Origin: Verrucomicrobiota bacterium | GTDB taxonomy: Bacteria; Verrucomicrobiota; Kiritimatiellia; CAIQIC01; Lenti-01 | NCBI GenBank assembly: GCA_003451935.1 | Contig: DMJA01000243.1 | Span: 2,022 to 13,065, forward strand | Length of the DNA stretch: 11,044 nt | Direction of reading: 5' to 3' | Part shown: one piece after another, positions 1 through 5,468 of the stretch | Position numbering within the stretch: the stretch's first letter is position 1 | Layout: each line of letters opens with the position of its first letter | Program-made: the position numbers and the translations under genes | Notes under the pieces: generated by a model | Databases searched by the model: none | What the model was told of the DNA's origin: nothing | The model's input: the letters and a program-made list of their open reading frames with translations, nothing else

Positions 1-760
1 GCTCGGTGAACGGGAAGAAATGCGTGCGGAACCGCGACTTCACGCCCGGCCCCATCAACTCGCTCGCGAAATGGTCGATGTCGCTCTTCAGGTCGGCCAG
101 GCTGACCTTCTCGTCCACGTAGAGCCCCTCGATCTGGTGGAAATTCGCCGAATGCGTCGCATCCGTCGTGTCGCGCCGATAGCACCGCCCCGGGCACACG
201 ATGCGCACCGGAGGCTTGCGGCTTTCCATGTACCGCGCCTGCACCGCGCTCGTCTGCGTCCGCAGCAGCAACCCGCCCGGCAGATAGAACGTGTCCTGCA
301 CGTCGCGCGACACATGATCCGCCGGCGTGTTCAGCGCGTCGAAATTGTAATATTCCGTCTCGACATCCGGCCCGTCCGCCACCACAAACCCCATCCGCCG
401 GAAAATCGCCGACGTCCTGTCGATCAGCTGCGCGATCGGATGCAACCGCCCCTGCCGCGGCCAGCGCCCCGGCAGGGAGAGGTCAAACGCCCCCGCCTTC
501 GCCGCCTTCGCCTCCGCCTCCAGCACCGCCTTGCGGTCCGCCACCGCCGCCGTCACCCCCACCTTGAAGCGGTTCAGCGCCTGGCCCATTGCCGGCTTGT
601 CCGCCGCCGCCACGTCCTTCAGGCCCTGCATCAGCCCCGGCAGCAGGCCGTTGCGGCCGATGTATTTCACCCGCAACGCCTCCACCGCGGCCATGTCCGC
701 CGCCCCCGCCAGCTCGGCGAGCGCCTGCGCCGTCCATCCATCCACTTCCTTGATGTCCAT
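1..760 (-). CDS. pheS: Phenylalanyl-tRNA synthetase alpha subunit (3' end outside window)
   Basis: The catalytic subunit of the cytoplasmic alpha2-beta2 PheRS, which charges tRNA-Phe with phenylalanine. 253 codons are visible of the usual 330-345. Residues 1-90 are the Ala/Lys-rich coiled-coil arm that contacts tRNA. The class II core follows: motif 1 region RLHPIAQLIDR (105-115), DHVSRDVQDTFYL (148-160), LLRTQTSAVQ (165-174), PVRIVCPGRCYRRD (184-197), THSANFHQIEGL (202-213), then motif 2 RFRTHFFPFTE up to the edge. The ATG at 760 is chosen because GAGGAG (770-765) lies 4 bases upstream and the protein begins as the family does. Seen: continuous similarity and no frameshift. No pheT, rplT or infC is in view, so the operon partner would have to lie to the left. 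The upstream region carries the palindrome cluster described separately. Its long reading frames on the opposite strand are shadows. Confidence 0.97.
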   Translation of the reverse strand, partial: MDIKEVDGWTAQALAELAGAADMAAVEALRVKYIGRNGLLPGLMQGLKDVAAADKPAMGQALNRFKVGVTAAVADRKAVLEAEAKAAKAGAFDLSLPGRWPRQGRLHPIAQLIDRTSAIFRRMGFVVADGPDVETEYYNFDALNTPADHVSRDVQDTFYLPGGLLLRTQTSAVQARYMESRKPPVRIVCPGRCYRRDTTDATHSANFHQIEGLYVDEKVSLADLKSDIDHFASELMGPGVKSRFRTHFFPFTE

Positions 761-780
761 AAATCTCCTCAAACTCGAAA

Positions 781-800
781 TTTTCCACACAATGGAAAAA
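781..800. repeat. Palindrome copy 1 (TTTTCCA-CACAA-TGGAAAA)
   Basis: Seven-base arms TTTTCCA (781-787) and TGGAAAA (793-799) around the spacer CACAA, centre 790. It lies 21 bases upstream of the pheS ATG, between the ribosome binding site and the foldable segment. With one base on the left and five on the right it forms a 26-base direct repeat with the copy at 914-940. It could be a protein-binding operator, a relaxed DnaA box (TTTTCCACA differs by one base from TTATCCACA) or part of a repeat family. Function is not shown. Confidence 0.75.
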
Positions 801-805
801 TGTTT

Positions 806-913
806 CGCGAGTTGCCGCTCCGTTCGCGGAGCTCACTCGCTCGCTGCGCAGAGCCGCAGCGCTATAGACCTCGCGTTCGCCCTTCGTTTGCAACTCGGGC
901 TCGGCACTCGGCT
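806..913. repeat. Foldable 108-bp segment between direct repeats
   Basis: The segment contains an outer inverted pair GAGTTGC (809-815) / GCAACTC (890-896). Inside are two hairpins: GCTCCG-TTCG-CGGAGC (817-832) and CGCTGCG-CAGAGC-CGCAGCG (842-861). Together they can form a three-way junction. The segment is bounded by near-identical copies of a 26/27-base sequence (780-805 and 914-940), which is what an insertion or a recombination-driven duplication would leave. If transcribed with pheS it would lie in the 5' leader. It resembles no riboswitch I know: no T-box AGGGUGGNACCGCG-like motif is present and no Phe-rich leader peptide was seen. A small repeat element or an unrecognised structured RNA are the two readings. 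Confidence 0.45.
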
Positions 914-914
914 A

Positions 915-933
915 TTTTCCACACAATGGAAAA
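915..933. repeat. Palindrome copy 2 (TTTTCCA-CACAA-TGGAAAA)
   Basis: Identical in arms and spacer to copy 1, centre 924. Its flanks also match: a leading A and the trailing A-run plus TGTTT are shared, with one extra A here. It closes the right side of the foldable segment. Confidence 0.75.
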
Positions 934-937
934 AATG

Positions 938-954
938 TTTCCACACCGTGGAAA
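938..954. repeat. Palindrome copy 3 (TTTCCA-CACCG-TGGAAA)
   Basis: Centre 946, 22 bases from copy 2. Arms TTTCCAC/GTGGAAA pair perfectly around ACC. Read on the minus strand, the hairpin is followed by ATTTTTT, so it could act as a weak intrinsic terminator for the ATP-grasp gene ending at 1012. However, the T-run is simply the arm of copy 2 and the stem is GC-poor, so a DNA-level role is equally likely. Confidence 0.6.
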
Positions 955-964
955 ACAATCGGGG

Positions 965-989
965 CATTTTTCCACACTGTGGAAAAATG
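965..989. repeat. Palindrome copy 4, perfect 25-bp inverted repeat
   Basis: The best copy: 12-base arms (965-976 and 978-989) are perfectly complementary around a single central C at 977. It contains two TTTTCCACA nonamers in opposite orientation. Its centre is 31 bases from copy 3, so copies 2, 3 and 4 are 22 and 31 bases apart, close to two and three helical turns. It begins 22 bases past the stop of the ATP-grasp gene. Confidence 0.8.
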
Positions 990-1011
990 GAAAGCACGAA
1001 AAGCGGGAGAT

Positions 1012-2070
1012 TCAGCGGCCGTGGACCGTGATATGTTCGCACAGGCTGCGGCAGAACTCGACCTCCAGGTCGGATTTCCCGTTGAACTGCACCCATTTGC
1101 CGTCGCGGTTTTCGTGCCAGAACTCCGCCGCCTGCAGGGTATACGGTCCCAGATGGATCATCTGGAACTCGAACAGGTGGTAGCGGCTGCCGTCGAACGC
1201 GATGTCCAGCCCCAGCATCGGAAAATCGATTTCCTCCACGACCTTCCGCGCGAAATCGAGCAAGCCCTCCCGATCGGCCTCCGGCACCACGAACAGGCGC
1301 CCCCCCCCGCTCGCCCGGAAATCGCCCTCGCGGTTCTGGCGATAGAGGATGTAGTACTTCCCGCCGAAAACAACCACCTTGTAGTCCCCCGCCAGGTTCG
1401 GCACGAACTCCTGCACCACCACCGGCTGGCGCACCGGCGGATCCGTTTTCCGGTATTTCGCCACCACCGGCGACAGCCCCCTGCGGATCGCCTGCTTGAG
1501 CCCCTCCAAAGCCACCGCGGGCCATCCCGGACCCAGCGCCGTCTGGCTGATGGCCCGCGCATGCCGCCGGTATTCCTCCGGGTTCCGCGCCAGAAAAACC
1601 CCCTCGCTCCCCGATCCGGCCACCTGCTTGAGGACCACCGGGAACTGCGACGGCATCCCCGCTACCGCTTCCTCCACCGATCCAAAGCACCACGAGCGCA
1701 GCGATTTCAGCTCGGGATTCTTGAAATCGCGCCGCATCATCTCCATGTAGCACTTGTTGTGGTGCGCCTTTAGATGCTCGAACGGCGGCAGGCAAATCGC
1801 GCCGTGCCGCTCCAGCCAATACACCACGTCCTCGACGTAGTGTTTGTAAAACGGCCCCTTCTTCTCCGACGTCTGGTACACCACGTATTTTCCGCGAAAG
1901 TCCTGCCCCAAGTCCAGCCCCCCGAACGTCGCCACCCGCACCGAGAATCCACTCTTCTCGAACAGCGCTTTCATCTTCGGAACGTCCATCGAGGTGAAAT
2001 GGACCAGATCCTCCATCGAAACCAGGAAATCCCCGTCCCCGTCCGTCAGGATGTACAGTTCCTTGTCCAT
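1012..2070 (-). CDS. ATP-grasp ligase-like protein, substrate unknown
   Basis: A 352-residue protein with the ATP-grasp fold, probably a cytoplasmic enzyme that activates a carboxylate with ATP and joins it to an amine or thiol. Seen: N-terminal Rossmann-like part (MDKELYILTDGDGD); the lysine and glycine-rich ATP loop FPVVLKQVAGSGSEGV (143-158); hinge/adenine segment VVVQEFVP (217-224); GDYKVVVFGGKYY (228-240); basic/glycine segment DFRASGGG (250-257); and the metal site, with LGLDIAFDG (287-294) and the acidic FEFQ (300-303). Family knowledge: the second metal ligand is usually in an E-V-N or E-x-N triad, so FEFQ with Gln is a variant. I chose Met at 2070; an in-frame ATG at 2133 would add 21 residues of low-complexity sequence, but neither start has a well-spaced Shine-Dalgarno. 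It is divergent from parC. I recognise the fold but not the subfamily. RimK, glutathione-synthase-like or peptide-modifying roles are all possible. Confidence 0.82.
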   Translation of the reverse strand: MDKELYILTDGDGDFLVSMEDLVHFTSMDVPKMKALFEKSGFSVRVATFGGLDLGQDFRGKYVVYQTSEKKGPFYKHYVEDVVYWLERHGAICLPPFEHLKAHHNKCYMEMMRRDFKNPELKSLRSWCFGSVEEAVAGMPSQFPVVLKQVAGSGSEGVFLARNPEEYRRHARAISQTALGPGWPAVALEGLKQAIRRGLSPVVAKYRKTDPPVRQPVVVQEFVPNLAGDYKVVVFGGKYYILYRQNREGDFRASGGGRLFVVPEADREGLLDFARKVVEEIDFPMLGLDIAFDGSRYHLFEFQMIHLGPYTLQAAEFWHENRDGKWVQFNGKSDLEVEFCRSLCEHITVHGR

Positions 2071-2126
2071 GCGGGAGACATACTGCCCCCCCTCCCCTCC
2101 AAAATCAAGCCCGCCACCTGCGCGGC

Positions 2127-2155
2127 TTGTCATCGCCCCCTCGCCGCGCTATAGT
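2127..2155 (+). promoter_or_regulatory. Candidate sigma70-type promoter of the parC-like gene
   Basis: TTGTCA (2127-2132), 17-base spacer, TATAGT (2150-2155). A transcript would start near 2162, only about 12 bases before the ATG at 2174. The leader is C-rich and has no Shine-Dalgarno. Start by near-leaderless initiation is inferred. Confidence 0.55.
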
Positions 2156-2173
2156 CCCCCCCCGTCAACCACC

Positions 2174-4249
2174 ATGAGCGACATCAAGCAACCATCCCTT
2201 TTCGACGACTCCGAGGACGCCCCGCGCCCCGCCAAAAGCGGCAAGGCCGCCGCCAAAGCCCCTCCCCCTCCCCCCGCGCCGCCCGTGGATGAAAAGGACC
2301 TTGGCGACGGGCCGCTGCACCGCCTGATGGACGGCAATTTCCTGCAGTACGCTTCCTACGTCATCCGCGACCGCGCCATCCCCGAAATCGAGGACGGCCT
2401 CAAGCCCGTCCAGCGCCGCATCCTGTATTCGCTGAACCAGAACGACGACGGCCGCTTCATCAAGGTCGCCAACATCGTGGGCTACACGATGCAGTTCCAT
2501 CCGCACGGCGACGCCTCCATCGGCGACGCGCTGGTCACGCTCGTCAACCGCGGCTATCTCATCGAAGGCCAGGGCAACTTCGGCAACATCCACACCGGCG
2601 ATCCCGCCGCCGCCCCCCGCTACATCGAATGCCGCCTCACGGACCTCGCCGCCACGCAGCTCTTCAACGACGACCTCACCGAGTTCATCCCCACCTACGA
2701 CGGCCGCAAGAAGGAGCCCGTCGTCCTGCCCGCCAAGCTCCCCCTCCTCCTGATGCTCGGCGCGGAGGGCATCGCCGTGGGCCTCTCCACGCGCATTCTG
2801 CCGCACAATTTCGGCGAACTGCTCCAGGCCATGATCGCCATCCTCCAGAAAAAGCCCTTCAAGCTGATCCCCGATTTCCCGCAGGGCGCCCTCATCGACG
2901 CCCGCGAATACGACGAAGGCCGCGGCAAGGTCCGCCTCCGCGCCGTCATCGACCAGAAGGACGAGGCTACGCTCGTCATCCGCGAACTGCCCTACGGCGT
3001 CAACACCGAGATGCTCATGGCCTCCATCGAGGACGCCGCCAAGAAGGGCAAGATCAAGACCAAGGCCATCCGCGACTACACCGCCGGCAAGGTCGAGATC
3101 GAGATCGCCCTCCAGTCCGACGCCGACATCCCGCAGGCCATCCAGGCCCTCTACGCCTTCACCCTCTGCGAAGTCTCCCTCTCCCTGCGCCCCATCGTCA
3201 TCCGCGAGCAGCGCCCCGTCGAGATGTCCGTCCACGACATCCTGCGCCACAACACCAAGCGCCTCGTCGACCTCCTGCGGAAGGAACTCCAGATCGAGCG
3301 CAAGAAGATCGACGAAGCCCTCCAATCTGCCTCCCTCGTCCGCCTCTTCATCGTGCACCGCATCTACAAGCGCATCGAGGAATGCAAAACCGCCGCGGAG
3401 GTCAAGCAGGCCATTCTCGATGGCCTCCTCCCCTTCCGCGACCAGCTCCGCCGCGACATCACGAACGACGACCTCGACATGCTGCTGGCCATCCCCATCA
3501 AGCGCATCTCCCTCTACGACATCAACAAGTCCCGCAAGGAGGAAGACGATCTCCTCGCCGACTTCGACGCCGTCGAAAAGAACCTTACCGATGTCACCGC
3601 CTATTCCATCAAGTATTTGAAGAACCTCTACCGCGACTACGCCGATCTCTTCCCCCGCAAGACCAAGGAAGCCAAGTTCGACACCATCGAGATGCGCGAG
3701 CTCACATCCAAGGAATACGCCCTCGTTCACGACAAGGAAAAGGGCTACCTCGGCTACGACGTCGGCGGCGGCGAACCCCTCTTCCATTGCTCCTCCTACG
3801 ACAAGATCATCCTCGTCTGGAACGACTGCCGCTACCGCGTCATCCCGCCCCCCGAAAAGCTTTTCGTCGACAAGAATCTGATCTACGCCGCCATCTACGA
3901 CCGCGACCGCGTCATGACCCTCGTCTACGAGGCCGACCAGATCACGCACATGAAGCGCTTCGCGTTCGGCGGCGTCATTCAGAACAAGGACTACTTCTGC
4001 GTGCCCGAAGGCGAGACCGGCAAGGCCCTGTTCTTCTCCGACGCCCAGCCCTCCACTCTCTATGTGAAATACGCCCCGCGCAAGGGCCAGCAGATCCATC
4101 AGCAGGAATTCGATCCCAAGAAGGTCGCGATCCGCACCCCCAAGACCCGCGGCATCCAGATCACCACCAAGCGCGTCACCGCCATCGACACCCAGAAGCC
4201 CCGCAACTGGGACGACAAGGCCGGCCCCAAAGGCGCCTTTCTGGATTAG
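2174..4249 (+). CDS. parC: Type IIA topoisomerase subunit A (ParC/GyrA-like)
   Basis: A 691-residue DNA-cleaving subunit of topoisomerase IV or gyrase. It passes one duplex through another to unlink or relax chromosomes with an ATPase partner (ParE/GyrB) not in this window. Residues 1-42 are a disordered Pro/Ala/Lys tail. The breakage-reunion core follows: YASYVIRDRAIPEIEDGLKPVQRRILYSL (59-87), the winged-helix recognition segment HPHGDASIGDA (109-119), and PRYIECRL (148-155) with catalytic Tyr150. The coiled-coil/tower region covers about 350-480. The C-terminal domain (about 490-691) is short and shows no GyrA-box (QRRGGKG), favouring ParC over gyrase A, which is near 870 residues. The position of E. 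coli GyrA Ser83 is Ala114; the acidic partner is kept as Asp118. ATG at 2174 is chosen because the core starts soon after and further upstream translation would cross the promoter. The bacteroidete/PVC-type ParC lineage is inferred from HPHGDASIGDA. Confidence 0.93.
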   Translation: MSDIKQPSLFDDSEDAPRPAKSGKAAAKAPPPPPAPPVDEKDLGDGPLHRLMDGNFLQYASYVIRDRAIPEIEDGLKPVQRRILYSLNQNDDGRFIKVANIVGYTMQFHPHGDASIGDALVTLVNRGYLIEGQGNFGNIHTGDPAAAPRYIECRLTDLAATQLFNDDLTEFIPTYDGRKKEPVVLPAKLPLLLMLGAEGIAVGLSTRILPHNFGELLQAMIAILQKKPFKLIPDFPQGALIDAREYDEGRGKVRLRAVIDQKDEATLVIRELPYGVNTEMLMASIEDAAKKGKIKTKAIRDYTAGKVEIEIALQSDADIPQAIQALYAFTLCEVSLSLRPIVIREQRPVEMSVHDILRHNTKRLVDLLRKELQIERKKIDEALQSASLVRLFIVHRIYKRIEECKTAAEVKQAILDGLLPFRDQLRRDITNDDLDMLLAIPIKRISLYDINKSRKEEDDLLADFDAVEKNLTDVTAYSIKYLKNLYRDYADLFPRKTKEAKFDTIEMRELTSKEYALVHDKEKGYLGYDVGGGEPLFHCSSYDKIILVWNDCRYRVIPPPEKLFVDKNLIYAAIYDRDRVMTLVYEADQITHMKRFAFGGVIQNKDYFCVPEGETGKALFFSDAQPSTLYVKYAPRKGQQIHQQEFDPKKVAIRTPKTRGIQITTKRVTAIDTQKPRNWDDKAGPKGAFLD

Positions 4250-4429
4250 GATTTTCTCTCGCCCAGCACGACAAGTTTGCCAAGAAGTATTCGTCAGGCC
4301 GCGAGTCCCTCTGCGTCCTTTGCGAGACCATGTTTCCCGGTTCTCCTTTTCGGATATTTTCGCAATCCCGGTCAAGAAACCTTGCAGGTCCTGTGGTGTA
4401 CTGGCGCCACAACAAAGGCAAATCCCCCA
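4250..4429. other. Gap between parC and the AraC-type gene
   Basis: 180 bases without a gene. It contains a short tandem of a 9-base unit, CCTCTGCGT then CCTTTGCGA (4308-4325), similar in style to the 9-mers at 7422-7448. No hairpin with a T-run follows parC and no convincing -35/-10 pair precedes the next gene, so read-through from parC cannot be excluded. Confidence 0.5.
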
Positions 4430-5428
4430 ATGGACGCGGAACAAATCAAAGCGGTGAAACGGATGCAGGGCTTCATCGAAGCGCACCTGGCCGAACCCAT
4501 CACCCTCTCCGGGTTGGCACGCGCCGCCCGCTATTCGCCCTGGCATGCCGCCCGCCTCTTCAAAGAGTACGTCGGCCGCGCGCCCTTCGAATACATCCGC
4601 CAGCGCCGCCTGTCCGCCGCCGCGGACAAGCTCTGCGCCGCGCCGCGCAAGGTGATCGACGTCGCATTCGACTTCGTCTTCGATTCCCACGAAGGCTTTA
4701 CGCGCGCATTCACCCGCCAGTTCGGGATTTCGCCCCGCCAATTTCGCCGGAAAAAGCCGTCCGTCGTCCTGTTCATGCCGGACCGGATGCGCAGCTACTA
4801 CCCACAAAAACCGAAAGGAACCGCCCCCATGAAAACCCAGCCCAGCTCCCAGGTCGTCTTCGTCCAGATAGTAGACCGCCCCGCGCGCCGGATGATCCTC
4901 AAGCGCGGGAAGAAAGCCACGCACTACTTCGAGTACTGCAAGGAAGTCGGGTGCGAAATCTACGAGCAGCTCGGCCAGATCAAGGACGCCATCCACGAGC
5001 CCATGGGCCTGTGGCTGCCCAAGCGCCTCCAGCGCCGCGGCACCTCCGTCTACGCCCAGGGCGTCGAAGTCCCCGCCGATTACGCCGGCCCCGTCCCGGC
5101 AGGCTTTGAACTCATCGACCTGCCGCCTTGCACCATGATGGTCTTCCAAGGCCCGCCCTTCGACGAAAAGAACTTCGAGCAGGCCATTTTTTCCCTCTGG
5201 GACGTCATGAAAACCTACCAGCCCGAGCTCTACGGCTACGAATGGGCCGACGACGACGCCCCGCGCTTCCAGCTCGAACCTGTCGGCTACCGCGGCTACA
5301 TGGAGGGCCGCCCCGTCCGCCCCGTCAACAAGGCCAAACCCAAACCCGCCCGCAAGAAGGTCTCCACCACGCCCCACCCCTCCCAGAAAAAGGCCCCCAA
5401 GAGCGGCACCCTCCAGCGCAAGCGCTGA
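4430..5428 (+). CDS. Rob-like regulator: AraC-type HTH fused to GyrI-like domain
   Basis: A 332-residue cytoplasmic transcription regulator. Residues 5-108 are the double helix-turn-helix of the AraC/XylS family: ITLSGLARAARYSPWHAARLFKEYVG (24-49), then VIDVAFDFVFDSHEGFTRAFTRQFGISPRQFR (75-106). Residues 141-292 match the GyrI/SbmC-like effector-binding fold (VVFVQIVDRPARRM, MGLWLPKRL, VPAGFELIDLPPCTMMVFQGP, YGYEW, FQLEPVGYRGYM). The order is that of E. coli Rob (289 residues). The last 32 residues are a Lys/Pro-rich basic tail not usual in Rob. ATG 4430 has a weak AAAGG 11 bases upstream. An internal ATG at 4829 (Met134), at the domain boundary, has AAAGGAA at better spacing and would give the GyrI-like part alone. 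The ligand is unknown; toxic-compound or stress sensing is the family-based guess. It sits 180 bases after parC, and GyrI proteins of E. coli act on gyrase. Confidence 0.9.
   Translation: MDAEQIKAVKRMQGFIEAHLAEPITLSGLARAARYSPWHAARLFKEYVGRAPFEYIRQRRLSAAADKLCAAPRKVIDVAFDFVFDSHEGFTRAFTRQFGISPRQFRRKKPSVVLFMPDRMRSYYPQKPKGTAPMKTQPSSQVVFVQIVDRPARRMILKRGKKATHYFEYCKEVGCEIYEQLGQIKDAIHEPMGLWLPKRLQRRGTSVYAQGVEVPADYAGPVPAGFELIDLPPCTMMVFQGPPFDEKNFEQAIFSLWDVMKTYQPELYGYEWADDDAPRFQLEPVGYRGYMEGRPVRPVNKAKPKPARKKVSTTPHPSQKKAPKSGTLQRKR
4814..4831 (+). promoter_or_regulatory. Internal ribosome binding site and ATG inside the AraC-GyrI gene
   Basis: AAAGGAA (4814-4820) precedes ATG 4829 by 8 bases, in frame with the large gene (codon 134). 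The site falls in the linker between the HTH and the GyrI-like domain and fits the Shine-Dalgarno rule better than the gene's own start. It could yield a 199-residue GyrI-like protein with basic tail. This is a sequence reading only; use of the site is not shown. Confidence 0.5.
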
Positions 5429-5468
5429 GACACCCGGACCGGAACCACCTGACGCAACAGGCGCAAAC

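Larger units (their letters stand above)
761..1011. other. Intergenic region before pheS with palindromes and a foldable core
   Basis: A 251-bp gap between the stop of the ATP-grasp gene and the pheS start, both genes on the minus strand. It holds four TTTTCCA-N5-TGGAAAA palindromes in AT-rich patches (centres at 790, 924, 946, 977). Between the first and second lies a GC-rich segment that can fold (806-913). I see no convincing -35/-10 pair for pheS: a TATAGC-like hexamer on the minus strand at 867-862 has its best TTGCAA partner too far upstream (21-base spacer). No credible small ORF is present. Confidence 0.7.

Noticed and set aside
761..913. T-box or Phe attenuator for pheS
   Set aside because: No T-box sequence, no run of Phe codons in a leader ORF and no terminator with a good T-run near the pheS start.
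781..989. Short CRISPR array
   Set aside because: Repeats are palindromic, only 17-25 bases long and spaced 22, 31 and 134 bases centre to centre; there are no uniform spacers and no cas genes.
833..1819. Minus-strand frame of 328 codons running into the palindrome region
   Set aside because: An out-of-frame reading of the ATP-grasp gene; the Gly/Arg-rich product and its end in repeat DNA are typical of a shadow.
2068..2133. Earlier start of the ATP-grasp protein at 2133
   Set aside because: The added 21 residues are low-complexity (SRAGGGLDFGGEGG) and overlap the putative parC promoter; the protein fold begins naturally at MDKELYILTD. Not fully excluded.
4229..4240. Perfect 12-bp palindrome AAAGGCGCCTTT at the end of parC
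   Set aside because: It lies in conserved-frame coding sequence (K-G-A-F), has no loop and no T-run, and can arise by chance.
2629..5109. 826-codon plus-strand open frame
   Set aside because: An out-of-frame shadow of parC and the AraC-type gene; the product is Arg/Pro/His-rich with no domain.
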